Of a DNA stretch of 64,000 bases, positions 16,513 through 25,428 are shown one piece after another; position 1 is the stretch's first letter, and each line of letters begins with the position of its first letter. The notes beneath the pieces are model-generated. The model was given only the letters and a program-made list of their open reading frames with translations. It did not search any database and was not told the DNA's origin. Location: positions 124,001 through 188,000 of the forward strand of contig JBCBUC010000003.1 in assembly GCA_039818345.1 (NCBI GenBank), given 5' to 3'. This stretch comes from Parvularcula sp039818345. GTDB taxonomy: Bacteria; Pseudomonadota; Alphaproteobacteria; Caulobacterales; Parvularculaceae. The position numbers and the translations under genes were made by a program.

Positions 16513-17487
16513 TCAACGCTCAAGCGCACGCGACAAAATGGTAAGGTCGGCATTGCCGCCTGAGAGAATGACGACTGTGCGCTTGGCTTGGGTGTCAACG
16601 CGGCCCGCCAGCACCGCGGCCAGCGCGACCGCGCCGCCTGGCTCGAGCACCACCCGCAACTCCTTGAAAGCAAAGAGAACAGCATCGAGCGCCTCGTCAT
16701 CGCTGACCACGACACCCTCGGCACCGACGCTTCTGAGGATGGGAAACGTCAGCGCGCCAGGCGCCGGAGCAAGCAACGCATCACAGATCGAGCCGCCGAG
16801 CGCGGTGTTCTCCACCCGCTCGCCTAAGGCAAGGGAACGCCCAAAGTCATCAAATCCCTCGGGTTCAGCGAGCACAATCTTGGCGCCCGGGTATCTATCC
16901 AGCACCGCAATGCTGAGCCCGGCAGCAAGACCCCCGCCGCCGCAACAGATGACGACTTGATCAATCGGCCCCGGCCCATCCTCGACGATCTCAAGACCCG
17001 CCGTGCCTTGGCCCGCGATCGTCAGGGCATGATCATAGGGCGGGATCAATTTTGCGCCCTGCTCCTTCGCAAGACTCGCGCCGATCGCTTCACGGTTTTC
17101 ACGTTCGCGGTCATAAAGAACGATCTCAGCGCCATCCCTCGCCGTCCGCTCGCGCTTTGCGGACGGCGCGTCAGCGGGCATGACAATGGTCGCCCTGACC
17201 CCGACGATCTTCGCGGCCCGCGCCACGCCTTGGGCATGGTTCCCCGACGAGTAGGCGACGACACCGCGGGCTTTCTCCTCATCAGTGAGGCTCAAGAGAT
17301 GATTGAGCGCGCCCCGCAATTTGAAAGAGCCCGTGCCTTGTAGACATTCAGCCTTGCACAAGACAGCGCCGCCGGCATGATCGTCGAGTGCATCAGACCT
17401 CAATAAGGGTGTACGGAGGATAAAAGAGGCGATCCGTTCCCGCGCAGCCCGGATATCAGCGATGGTCAGGGAAAGATTGTCAGACAT
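16513..17487 (-). CDS. Threonine/serine dehydratase, PLP-dependent (IlvA-like fold type II)
   Basis: The 324-residue protein has the catalytic PLP lysine in GSFKLRGA (about residue 55). Also visible are YSSGNHAQGVA (threonine dehydratase/serine racemase signature) and the phosphate-binding glycine loop CCGGGGLAAG. The C-terminus ends soon after VVILSGGNADL. It has no C-terminal ACT regulatory domain, so it resembles the short catabolic threonine dehydratases and serine racemases rather than biosynthetic IlvA. The ATG at 17487 has AGGGAAG upstream. It is divergent from zapE, whose start is 26 bp away. Confidence 0.88.
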   Translation of the reverse strand: MSDNLSLTIADIRAARERIASFILRTPLLRSDALDDHAGGAVLCKAECLQGTGSFKLRGALNHLLSLTDEEKARGVVAYSSGNHAQGVARAAKIVGVRATIVMPADAPSAKRERTARDGAEIVLYDRERENREAIGASLAKEQGAKLIPPYDHALTIAGQGTAGLEIVEDGPGPIDQVVICCGGGGLAAGLSIAVLDRYPGAKIVLAEPEGFDDFGRSLALGERVENTALGGSICDALLAPAPGALTFPILRSVGAEGVVVSDDEALDAVLFAFKELRVVLEPGGAVALAAVLAGRVDTQAKRTVVILSGGNADLTILSRALER

Positions 17488-17513
17488 GCCAGGCTTCCCT
17501 AGCTCATCCGGCG

Positions 17514-18650
17514 ATGACGCGCATCTATCAGAGTTACCAAAACCTGCTGACCGCAGGCGAGTTGGAGCCCGATCCGGCCCAAGCAAGGGCAGCGGAGGCT
17601 TTTGGAGAGCTTGAAACGAGGCTTTTGGCCACCGGCAGAAGCCTTCCTTGGCAAAAGCCGCGGGAGCCCAGCGGGCTTTACCTTTGGGGCGGGGTCGGGG
17701 CAGGCAAAACGCTGCTGATGGACCTTTTTGCCGAGGCGGCGCCCGATCTTCCGACTCGCCGGGTGCACTACCATGTCTTTATGGAAGAGATGCACGCGTT
17801 CATTTCCTCCTGGCGTTCGATGAACGACAGCGCACGCCGCAAACATCCCGCACGCGCCCGCCGTGCCAAGCTTGACGATCCGATCCCGCACGCTGCGAAA
17901 TCCGCTTTTCTGCAGGCTGAGCTTTTGTGCCTCGACGAAATGCAAGTGACAGACATTGCTGATGCGATGCTGCTTGGCCGGCTCTTTCAAGCCTTGTTCG
18001 AACGCGGCGGCACATTGGTGGTGACGTCCAACAGGCCGCCAAGCGATCTTTACAAGAATGGCATCAACCGTGAGCTCTTCTTGCCCTTCATCACGCTGAT
18101 TGAAGAAACGCTGACCGTGCACGAGATGGTGGCCGAGCAAGACTATCGCCTGCGCGGCCTTCAAAAGCATGGTCTTTACATGACGCCGCTCGGGCCTGAG
18201 ACCGACATGGCCATGTCCGAGGCATTCAGGGAACTGACCAAGGGGACCAAGGTCATTCCCTGCAGTCTTGAGGTGGCGGGCCGGTCGACCCCCATTCCAG
18301 AGGCCAGCCCAGCAGCGGCAAGAATGTCGTTTGCGGATCTTTGTGAGCAGCCATTGGGCGCAGCCGATTATCTTGCCCTCGCCCGCCGCTTTCCCACCCT
18401 ACTCATCGACCGGATCCCCCTCATGGGACCTGACAATGCCGATGCTGCATCACGCTTCCGAACACTGATCGATGCGCTCTATGACCACCGCACCAAGCTT
18501 ATCTGCTCTGCCGAAGCTGAACCAGATGCTCTTTACGCGGCGGGGAAGCTTGCCTTCGAATTTGAGCGGACGGCAAGCCGGCTTTTCGAGATGCGGAGCG
18601 AAACCTATCTCTGCGATGAGCATCTGAGCAGCGAAGATGGCCGGCGCTAG
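17514..18650 (+). CDS. zapE: Cell division protein ZapE (AFG1-like ATPase)
   Basis: ZapE/AFG1 is an AAA-type ATPase; in E. coli ZapE associates with the FtsZ ring. The 378-residue protein shows the Walker A sequence GGVGAGKT (about residue 60), VHYHVFMEEMH, and the Walker B segment LLCLDEMQVTDIADAM. Also present are TSNRPPSDLYKNGINRELF and the C-terminal LIDRIPLMG, all characteristic of the family. Its stop overlaps the convergent membrane-protein gene by 4 nt. Alphaproteobacteria often keep zapE close to mdh; here about 8 kb separates them. Confidence 0.95.
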   Translation: MTRIYQSYQNLLTAGELEPDPAQARAAEAFGELETRLLATGRSLPWQKPREPSGLYLWGGVGAGKTLLMDLFAEAAPDLPTRRVHYHVFMEEMHAFISSWRSMNDSARRKHPARARRAKLDDPIPHAAKSAFLQAELLCLDEMQVTDIADAMLLGRLFQALFERGGTLVVTSNRPPSDLYKNGINRELFLPFITLIEETLTVHEMVAEQDYRLRGLQKHGLYMTPLGPETDMAMSEAFRELTKGTKVIPCSLEVAGRSTPIPEASPAAARMSFADLCEQPLGAADYLALARRFPTLLIDRIPLMGPDNADAASRFRTLIDALYDHRTKLICSAEAEPDALYAAGKLAFEFERTASRLFEMRSETYLCDEHLSSEDGRR

Positions 18651-19456
18651 AAGGGCGAGCGGAAGATCTCCGGCAGATCTCCGCCGCTCAAGATGTGCCC
18701 AACAAACCAAAGGGTCAGTGCGCCGTAAGTGAACGACACCAACCGCGCGAGACCGACACTCAACCCCTTTGGCAGGAGAAGCGATGGCACAAGGACAATC
18801 ACTGGAATGAAATGAAGGGCATGGGTTGCAAAGAAATGCGCCGCCCGCAGATCGCCGCCTTCCATTCGCCAGCCAAAGATACCGTCATTATAGCCGCTCT
18901 TTGATCCGCCATAATCGGCCATCGGCATCGAGAGCATCATGCCTGCCAACGGCGTGAGAAAAAACGTCAAGACAAGGCCCCACCCAATCGCCTCCGCAAG
19001 GCCTTGGTTCCGCGCTTCCTTCCGTGCCCTGAGGACAGACAAACCCATCACGAGGGCCGCGAACACCAACACGATCGCAAACAAGCCGGAGAACGGATAA
19101 AGGAAGGTGTAAAGCCCCCCATCAATATTGAAGTGGGAGCGAATGCCCTGCGCACTGGCTGAGATCAGCCAAGGCACCTCAAACGCCATCGCGACCGCAA
19201 AACCGAACACGGCCAGTCGCTGGATCAAGCTGTTTCGCCCCTTCTCTGACATCCATGCCGCGAAAAAAGCGAGCGTCAGGGAGTAGGTGCCGAGGGAGGC
19301 ATGAAACTTCAAAGGCTTGAGCCACACATTCGCACCATCGAGCGTTCGACCGTCGATCTGCATGAACACCAAGAAGAACGGCACCATCGCCAAAACGATC
19401 AGCCCAATAACCGTGTAGGTGCGTTGCCGCCGATAAAGCGCGCCAATGAAGCCCAT
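18647..19456 (-). CDS. Multi-pass membrane protein of unknown function
   Basis: The 269-residue product has about seven hydrophobic segments, including YTVIGLIVLAMVPFFLVFMQ, LGTYSLTLAFFAAW, LFAIVLVFAALVMGLSVL and FIPVIVLVPSLLLP. A conserved-looking motif, LDGANVWLKPLKFH, lies between the first two, and FATHALHF lies late in the protein. I do not recognise a named family. The start at 19456 is preceded by GGGAGGG. It probably resides in the inner membrane and stands alone. Confidence 0.75.
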   Translation of the reverse strand: MGFIGALYRRQRTYTVIGLIVLAMVPFFLVFMQIDGRTLDGANVWLKPLKFHASLGTYSLTLAFFAAWMSEKGRNSLIQRLAVFGFAVAMAFEVPWLISASAQGIRSHFNIDGGLYTFLYPFSGLFAIVLVFAALVMGLSVLRARKEARNQGLAEAIGWGLVLTFFLTPLAGMMLSMPMADYGGSKSGYNDGIFGWRMEGGDLRAAHFFATHALHFIPVIVLVPSLLLPKGLSVGLARLVSFTYGALTLWFVGHILSGGDLPEIFRSPF

Positions 19457-19535
19457 GCAGCCCTCCCAACCTTTGAGCGTTATCAAAGGCCTAAACGCGT
19501 GGCGCGTAAAGCACCACACACTCGGAGGTCATGAC

Positions 19536-20126
19536 TTACGGGTTCGCTGCCACCGTTTCGTTGACAGCGGCGGCCAAAGCCTGGGTACCGCCATCCATGA
19601 ACCGCTGAAGTTCCGGCTGGGTGCGCTTCACAAACGGCCGCGTAATAAAAGAAGCGGGCTTGACCTTATAGGACCACTCAAACCGCGTGAGGTTGTCATC
19701 CAATCGGATAAACCGTTGCTCGCCAACGATCTGTTCGACCCCGCGCGCCGCATCATTGGTGAACACCCATACCTGGTAACGAAAGATCTCAGGTTCATTT
19801 TCTAAAACGCGTTCAATAACATAGTGCCCGTCAGCCAATTGCAGCCGCCTGACCGCACCGACGGTGAGCCACTCGCCCTTCAGCACCTCTTCGCCCCTGG
19901 GCGGAAAGATCGTCTCGGTGGGCTCGAGGTAGTCGATGAAGGGGTTCGCGAGCAAAAAAGCGCGAAAATCCTCAACGCCCATCGGCACGTCGACGGCCGA
20001 AACCGTGGTCACAAAGCCTTCGGTCGCCACATCCGGCGGATCAACGTAAGGCGGGGGGGCGTCTGGAGGTTGCGATGAGGTGCAGCTCACCATCAGGACA
20101 ACAAGAGGTACGATCAGGTTTCGCAT
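19536..20126 (-). CDS. Lipoprotein with SRPBCC/START-like fold
   Basis: The 196-residue product begins MRNLIVPLVVLMVSC, a lipoprotein signal with the lipidated Cys at residue 15, and then a Pro-rich linker. The rest looks like a polyketide cyclase/SRPBCC-type small-ligand domain (EVLKGEWLTVGAVRRLQLADG, FEWSYKVKPAS, and a C-terminal amphipathic helix). GGAGAAAGCC precedes the ATG at 20126. It is divergent from a marR gene with only 39 bp between the starts, so the regulator may control it. Confidence 0.7.
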   Translation of the reverse strand: MRNLIVPLVVLMVSCTSSQPPDAPPPYVDPPDVATEGFVTTVSAVDVPMGVEDFRAFLLANPFIDYLEPTETIFPPRGEEVLKGEWLTVGAVRRLQLADGHYVIERVLENEPEIFRYQVWVFTNDAARGVEQIVGEQRFIRLDDNLTRFEWSYKVKPASFITRPFVKRTQPELQRFMDGGTQALAAAVNETVAANP

Positions 20127-20165
20127 GGCTTTCTCCATTTGATACGGACTACGTACTAAATAGAT

Positions 20166-20639
20166 ATGATGGCTGATCCGGCAAGCCCTTTTTCCGATGA
20201 CGCGAAACGCCTCGCACGATCGGTGCATTTGCTCATTCGCTCGCTGTTGGTGGCTGGACGTGCCGGGCAGCCGGCAGAAGGCAAGATCCCCTTCAATCCG
20301 CTTTATTTTCATCTTCTAGGACTGCTGCTCGAGAATGAGGCGATGCGACCGAGCGCATTGGCGAGCACGCTGGGCGTTTCACGAACAACGCTCTCCACAG
20401 CGTCAAAGGCACTTCAGGCGCGCGGGCTGTTGGCTCAAAGCCCTGATCCCGCGGACGGGCGGGCGCAGATTTTGCGCCTCACGCCGGATGGCCTCGATGT
20501 CGTTCAGGCTATCCGGCGACAAGATCTTCGCAACATGGAGCTGCTTTTGGCGCAGGTTGGCCCCGATCAGCGCAGCCTCGTCATCGAGGTGCTGGAACAG
20601 GTTGCTGAGAAAGTCTCATCGACACCAAACTCTCCGTAG
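20166..20639 (+). CDS. MarR family transcriptional regulator
   Basis: The 157-residue protein has a winged-helix HTH: MRPSALASTLGVSRTTLSTASKAL for the HTH, then GLLAQSPDPADGRAQILRLT for the wing, which contains the DPADGR signature of MarR proteins. The flanking dimerisation helices are present. The 39-bp gap to the divergent lipoprotein gene holds an ACTACGTACT-like element that could be its operator. Ligand and targets are unknown. Confidence 0.85.
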   Translation: MMADPASPFSDDAKRLARSVHLLIRSLLVAGRAGQPAEGKIPFNPLYFHLLGLLLENEAMRPSALASTLGVSRTTLSTASKALQARGLLAQSPDPADGRAQILRLTPDGLDVVQAIRRQDLRNMELLLAQVGPDQRSLVIEVLEQVAEKVSSTPNSP

Positions 20640-20755
20640 GCACCGTAAAAAACTCTCCATTCCCCTTTTGCGCGTGATGCGGGCAACTGGACAAGGACGT
20701 TTCTCGCCCTTAGCGTCGGATGTTTGACCGAAACGGCTAAGGAGCGCCGACACCC

Positions 20756-22213
20756 ATGAATTTCGAAGAGTTTGTTGGAGCCGCGAACGGTTTCGTCTGG
20801 AGTGCGTGGTTCCTTCTACCGCTTCTTCTTTTGACAGGACTTTACCTGACCGTCGGCCTTCGGTTCATGTCCGTCGTGAAAATCCCCTACGCCTTCCGGG
20901 AACTCTTGAGGAAGCGCGACCCTGACGAGACCAAAGAGGGTGAGGTCACGCCGTTCCAAGCATTGATGACCGCATTGTCCTCGACCATTGGGACCGGCAA
21001 CATCGCAGGGGTGGCCGCGGCGATTGCTATTGGTGGTCCGGGTGCGATCTTTTGGATGTGGATCACGGCACTCGTCGGTACCGCGACGAAATACTCCGAA
21101 GGTGTCCTAGCGCTCAAGTTTCGTGAGACCGATGCCAATGGCAATTATGTCGGTGGACCGATGTACTACATCAAAAATGGCCTTGGCGCGCGCTTCACAT
21201 GGCTCGCCGTCGCCTTTGCAAGTTTCGGTATCATGGCCGCGTGGGGCACCGGGGCACTGATCCAATCCCAATCGATCTCCGACGCCGTCCGCGCAACCTA
21301 TGGCGGCAGCCAAGACGGCGCGCTTTATGGGCTTATGCCGATCATCATTGCCGTCGCCCTTTCGGTTGGCGCAGCGGCGGTGATCCTCGGCGGTGTGAAA
21401 AGGATTGCGGGCGTCGCCTCACGTCTCGTGCCGATTATGGCCTTCGCCTATATGGGGGCAGGGCTGATTGTTATTCTCCTCAACATCAGTGAAGTGCCAG
21501 CAGCGTTCGGCCTTATCTTCAGCCGTGCCTTTGGCGCTGATGCGGCAGGGGCAGGGATTTCGATCGGCCTTTTGATGCTGGCGATGCAAAAGGGCGTGGC
21601 GCGAGGTATTTTCTCGAACGAAGCTGGCCAGGGCTCAGCGCCTATCGCGCACGCCGCAGCACAAAACAACGACCCGGTGAACCAAGGCACCGTTGCGATG
21701 CTTGGCACCGTGATCGACACGCTGATTGTCTGCACCTTCACCGCACTGATTATTTTGACCTCCGGTGTGATTGGCGATTCCTGTTTGCCATCGACGCTGA
21801 ACTTAGAAACGTTCTTGTCGGACGATCAGCCGATGGGGTGTGACACCGGCGCGCCGCTGACGATCGCAGCTTTTGATGCGACGTTGACCGGCATCGGCAA
21901 ACACATCGTGACCCTTGGCCTTGTCGTCTTTGGCTTCACAACGATCCTGGGGTGGAGCTATTACGGCGAGCGCTGCTGCGCCTTCCTATTTTCCGAAAAG
22001 AGCATTCTGCCTTACCGGATCTCTTGGATCGTGGTTGTGTTCATCGGCGCCATGTCGATCGCGTTTGAAGGCAGTGTGGCGAACATTGTGAACCTTTTCT
22101 GGCTGATCGCGGACACGCTCACGGGCCTCATGGCCGCGCCCAACCTTGTGGGCCTGATCCTCCTCAGTCCTGTGGTCTTTGCGCTCACCCGTGATTACTA
22201 CGCCAAGCGTTAA
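20756..22213 (+). CDS. Sodium:alanine/glycine symporter (AGCS family)
   Basis: This 485-residue polytopic protein imports alanine or glycine with Na+. AGCS hallmarks are FQALMTALSSTIGTGNIAG followed by a Gly-rich GGPGAIFWMW, the YVGGPMYYIKNGLG segment, and FSNEAGQGSAPIAHAAA. The C-terminal helices close with IADTLTGLMAAPNLVGL. AAGGAG precedes the ATG. A small insertion with two Cys (DSCLPSTLNLE...GCDTGAPL) is more common in marine alpha- and gammaproteobacterial members. A strong hairpin follows the stop. Confidence 0.95.
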   Translation: MNFEEFVGAANGFVWSAWFLLPLLLLTGLYLTVGLRFMSVVKIPYAFRELLRKRDPDETKEGEVTPFQALMTALSSTIGTGNIAGVAAAIAIGGPGAIFWMWITALVGTATKYSEGVLALKFRETDANGNYVGGPMYYIKNGLGARFTWLAVAFASFGIMAAWGTGALIQSQSISDAVRATYGGSQDGALYGLMPIIIAVALSVGAAAVILGGVKRIAGVASRLVPIMAFAYMGAGLIVILLNISEVPAAFGLIFSRAFGADAAGAGISIGLLMLAMQKGVARGIFSNEAGQGSAPIAHAAAQNNDPVNQGTVAMLGTVIDTLIVCTFTALIILTSGVIGDSCLPSTLNLETFLSDDQPMGCDTGAPLTIAAFDATLTGIGKHIVTLGLVVFGFTTILGWSYYGERCCAFLFSEKSILPYRISWIVVVFIGAMSIAFEGSVANIVNLFWLIADTLTGLMAAPNLVGLILLSPVVFALTRDYYAKR

Positions 22214-22238
22214 GTGAGACGGACACAGAAGAATGCTG

Positions 22239-22270
22239 GGCGATGGTGATCCACAGGATCGACCATCGCC
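22239..22270. terminator. Strong hairpin between convergent genes
   Basis: The arms GGCGATGGT and ACCATCGCC enclose a second pairing, GATCC and GGATC. Together they form a 14-bp stem with one bulged G and a 3-nt ACA loop. It lies between the stops of convergent genes at 22213 and 22280. No T-run follows on either strand, so it may be a bidirectional, Rho-assisted or 3'-stabilising structure. Confidence 0.6.
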
Positions 22271-22279
22271 TCGGACAGC

Positions 22280-23524
22280 CTAAGCGGCCCGTCCGACCAT
22301 GCCGGTGCCGCGGGATTTTTCCTGACGGATCCGCATTTTGTCGCGGCGGATGATGTCGGCGAAGTCCTCATCGAAGTTGATATCCGAGAACCGCTTCCAA
22401 TCATTCTGACCGATGAATTGGCGGATATCTGTGATCTCCACCAAATAGTGCTTAGACAGAATGATCTGGTAGTGGGCAAAGCTCAACGCTGCGACCAGAC
22501 CCGCAAGGGTGAGGCTCATCGGATCACCAGCGAACAAGCCGATCGCGGAAGCCGCGATGACGGAAATCGCCACCAAAACCCAACCAAGAACGCGCATGCC
22601 CACCCGCCAACGAAAGGCATGGACCCGCGTCCGCTGCATCTCTGACTGGTAGAACTTTTCGATATATTCGATCCGCTTCGGCTTCCAGAGCGCCAACTGC
22701 GCCCAAAACTTGGCGTCATCGATCCATTGGCTGTCATCAACCCCTGAGACGAGCTCGGCCTCGTTCACCGCCTTCACGGAGTGATTGTAGCCCTGGTGGA
22801 GGCTATTGATCCGCCTTTGGACTTTCGCCTTCAAGTCGCCTGCGGTGGCATGCAACGTACTGGCGAGCACCTGCCTGCTGGTGGAGAGATTGTAGAGCAG
22901 CGCCGCAAAGCTACCCAAATACATCACCGCGATGCTGGCCATCAGGGTTTGACCAGGTCCTTGGCTGCTCAAAAACGGCCAAAGCCCCGCGAACCCCGCA
23001 GGTGCGCCTGCTGGGCGAAGCTCGGGCAACAGCGCCCAAAAGGCAAAGGGCACAAACAGGACCATCATCAAGATCAGCTGATCGGTGCGACGACGACGGA
23101 TAAACCGGCGGTAATTGCGTTGGACGGTCAAGCGAAAGGCCGTGATATAGGCACGGATGTCGCGATCGATGGGGAATTTCTCCTCCACCGTCTTATCGTG
23201 AAGGTCGACGAAGGATGTCCAATTCCCCAGCTGCGACACAGTCAGTGGTCGGTCAAACTCTGGGTAGTACTCGATCGAATAGTCAAAAAAGCGTCGCAAC
23301 TCGCTTTCATACCCCTTTTGCACGTCCAACGGCTCAAAGGGGTTCTCGATCTCAATCGCCGCAGGATCGGGGTCTAGCGTATAAAGACCATCATGATGCG
23401 AGATCATCGATTCAGCGAGCGCCATGCGGTCGCTGAATCGGTCGGTTGCGGGTGCAGAAGGAGCGCTTTCTATCGTTTTGCGCTCTTCTGATGCATCTTT
23501 CATTTTTTCTTTGCGTCCAAACAT
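22280..23524 (-). CDS. Membrane protein of unknown function
   Basis: This 414-residue protein has a long soluble N-terminal half (about 150 residues) with a YEYYPEF-type acidic/aromatic region. Four hydrophobic segments follow in two pairs: LILMMVLFVPFAFWALL and ASIAVMYLGSFAALLYNL, then VLGWVLVAISVIAASAIGLF and TLAGLVAALSFAHYQIIL. A cytoplasmic-type charged linker separates the pairs. The C-terminus is rich in basic and acidic residues. I do not recognise the family. The start at 23524 opens at MFGRKEKMKD; longer starts appear unlikely. Confidence 0.75.
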   Translation of the reverse strand: MFGRKEKMKDASEERKTIESAPSAPATDRFSDRMALAESMISHHDGLYTLDPDPAAIEIENPFEPLDVQKGYESELRRFFDYSIEYYPEFDRPLTVSQLGNWTSFVDLHDKTVEEKFPIDRDIRAYITAFRLTVQRNYRRFIRRRRTDQLILMMVLFVPFAFWALLPELRPAGAPAGFAGLWPFLSSQGPGQTLMASIAVMYLGSFAALLYNLSTSRQVLASTLHATAGDLKAKVQRRINSLHQGYNHSVKAVNEAELVSGVDDSQWIDDAKFWAQLALWKPKRIEYIEKFYQSEMQRTRVHAFRWRVGMRVLGWVLVAISVIAASAIGLFAGDPMSLTLAGLVAALSFAHYQIILSKHYLVEITDIRQFIGQNDWKRFSDINFDEDFADIIRRDKMRIRQEKSRGTGMVGRAA

Positions 23525-23612
23525 GGTGGGGGCCTGAATTCTTGAGGAGACTTCAAGACCCAAATAGTGAGCAAGTGTGACAGCGACAAGCACGCCGTGA
23601 TCACATTGAGCG

Positions 23613-24695
23613 CTAGAAGCTCTTTTGCCAGCCGACGGTCAGGGTGAAATCTGTCTCGAGCTGGGGACCGTTGAGGTCACGATAGAGGGGAAAGCCCGCC
23701 TCGACTGAAAAACGGTGCCCGCGCAACCGGCCCTCTTGCCCAGCAAGGTTGAGGCCAACAAAGACTTCCACCGTGTCACCGCCCTGATTGTCAGGGTCCG
23801 CTGTTTGCACCGGTGCGACGATCTCGAGGTCAAGACCATCGATGGTGCCTTGGCTCACCGCTTTGAGGCGGAGAAAACCAGCCGCCGCGTGGTCAAACAC
23901 ATATCCGAGCCATGCCGTTCCCTCATAACGATCGCCCAGCGTGTAACCCTCATCGTTTTCACCAGTACGCAGTGTCGCGGTCGTCTGTGCACCCCAGGTG
24001 AGAGAGCCGCCGCGGTCGCGGTAGGTGAAGCCGGGCTTGAGATCGAAGGTGCCGGAGCCGAGCTGCATCGGATAAGGCAGCCGCAGATTGGGCGTCATCC
24101 CCATCGGTGTGAAGACAGTGTCCGTCTCCGTGATCGATCCCGTTGGAAGGCTAGCACCCAGATTGACGTTGAACTCGCGGGTCTCGCTCTGCCCCCGATC
24201 AAGTCCAACGATAGCGGTCACGGTCGTGTCACCGAACCCTTGGCTCTCAGTGGTAAAGTCTCCGAGGCGACTGGTCCCCATACCGCCTTGAAAGGTGACG
24301 TGGTCCATCCTGTTGGTGAGATAGCTCCCCATCGCCATCAAGGTGACCCGGTCGGTCACCCCCACCATCGCCCCGACCATGTGCATGTCCATGATCATCT
24401 CAAGCGGCACGACCCGCAACGTGGGCGGCTGACCAGGCGTGCCAAAAAATCGGTTCGGCACGGTGGTGGCAATCTCTTGGAGGGAAAGTTGATCGGTTCC
24501 ATCCCGGCTTCCCTGCATATCCATCCGCATGAACCGGTAGGAGAACATCAGCTCCCCCTTCCCGTGGCGGTGGTCAGCCATGACACCGATCGGCGCATGG
24601 TCAGCGGCATGGGGGCCATCATGGGCAAAGGCTGCATCCAGAAGCAGCCCATAGGGCAAGGCTGCGGCCAAAGCCGCGCAAATCGTCTTTTTCAT
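23613..24695 (-). CDS. Outer-membrane beta-barrel transporter-like protein, metal-associated
   Basis: The 360-residue protein has a signal peptide, then a His-rich start (HDGPHAADHAPIG, DHRHGKGEL) and a Met-rich stretch (FMRMDMQGS, MIMDMHMVGAM). Repeated amphipathic beta strands follow to a C-terminal aromatic (VGWQKSF), typical of outer-membrane barrels. His/Met-rich N-termini and the neighbouring DUF2946 gene point to copper or another soft metal; this is inference. The ATG at 24695 has AAGGATA upstream, immediately after an intercistronic hairpin. It is the second gene of a two-gene operon. Confidence 0.75.
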   Translation of the reverse strand: MKKTICAALAAALPYGLLLDAAFAHDGPHAADHAPIGVMADHRHGKGELMFSYRFMRMDMQGSRDGTDQLSLQEIATTVPNRFFGTPGQPPTLRVVPLEMIMDMHMVGAMVGVTDRVTLMAMGSYLTNRMDHVTFQGGMGTSRLGDFTTESQGFGDTTVTAIVGLDRGQSETREFNVNLGASLPTGSITETDTVFTPMGMTPNLRLPYPMQLGSGTFDLKPGFTYRDRGGSLTWGAQTTATLRTGENDEGYTLGDRYEGTAWLGYVFDHAAAGFLRLKAVSQGTIDGLDLEIVAPVQTADPDNQGGDTVEVFVGLNLAGQEGRLRGHRFSVEAGFPLYRDLNGPQLETDFTLTVGWQKSF

Positions 24696-24705
24696 ATCGC
24701 TATCC

Positions 24706-24742
24706 TTCGTTGTCTGATCAATCGTGGTGATTAGACAACGAA
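24706..24742 (-). promoter_or_regulatory. Intercistronic hairpin overlapping stop codon and adjoining the next ribosome binding site
   Basis: On the reverse strand the 15-nt arms TTCGTTGTCTAATCA and TGATCAGACAACGAA pair at 14 positions around a 7-nt loop. The 5' arm contains the DUF2946 stop codon. The 3' arm is followed directly by the GGATA ribosome binding site of the outer-membrane gene. It could attenuate or couple translation, or act as a processing site. Confidence 0.6.
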
Positions 24743-25078
24743 CGGCGGCGCACGGCTCGGCGGCTGGCGCCACTGAGGCGCCGTCCTCGTGAAAGCAGTG
24801 ATCGAGACGACGACGTCACGGGACGAGGCCTGGAGCAATGGCGCCCAAGGTTTATCAGCAAAGGGATCAGGCGCATCGACCGCTACACAGGCCCCGCAGC
24901 AAAGCTCGGTTGATGCGTCCGGCGCATCCCCGGTGTCGAGCGAGATCTCATAGCTGCCATGGGCGCTACAGATGGTGACTGTGGGTATCTCTGACGACAG
25001 ATCGACGCGCAGCGTTCCGCCCGTGAAGGCGAGACAAACGGAGGCGACAAACGCCAAGAGCTTCCCATGAAGTTCCAT
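24731..25078 (-). CDS. DUF2946-like secreted Cys-rich protein
   Basis: The 115-residue protein has an N-terminal hydrophobic signal (LLAFVASVCLAF), a TVTICSAHG segment, a Cys pair in ELCCGACVAV, and a C-terminus ending in SRAPPFVV. The Cys motif spacing and the terminal R-x-P-P pattern match the DUF2946 family, often found beside copper-resistance genes. It probably acts in the periplasm on metals. It is the first gene of an operon with a metal-type outer-membrane barrel, 36 nt away. Confidence 0.75.
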   Translation of the reverse strand: MELHGKLLAFVASVCLAFTGGTLRVDLSSEIPTVTICSAHGSYEISLDTGDAPDASTELCCGACVAVDAPDPFADKPWAPLLQASSRDVVVSITAFTRTAPQWRQPPSRAPPFVV

Positions 25079-25428
25079 CGATGGGCTTTTGGCCGACCAA
25101 CAACCCGATGAAAAGCGCGCTTTTTGGCCTCAGCTGCTCATCGTAGAGGCATCGAGCTCGCCCTCGATTTCTTTCGGTCGCTTGAATAGCCAAGAGCTGC
25201 ACTTTCCGTCGATGCGGAGCTGAAGTGCAGCAAGATGCGTCATGGATTTTCTAAGGACTCCATTCGCACGCAGTTAGGTGTGCCCGCTTTTTGGGTGACC
25301 CTCAGAAGGTACCGCCCATCACTCCTGCGCGGACAGAAAGGCCCTTGGCGACAGTTCGTGACAATAGCCGGGACATTGCAGCAACAATCGTATGGATTCC
25401 ATATCGCGACGTCGAAAAGAGAATTGTC

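Noticed and set aside
20127..20165. ACTACGTACT element as a MarR operator
   Set aside because: Only a 6-bp palindromic core; too short to call as a separate feature.
23715..24734. 339-codon forward frame opposite the outer-membrane barrel gene
   Set aside because: His/Arg-rich shadow of the reverse-strand gene, which has a signal peptide and barrel strands.
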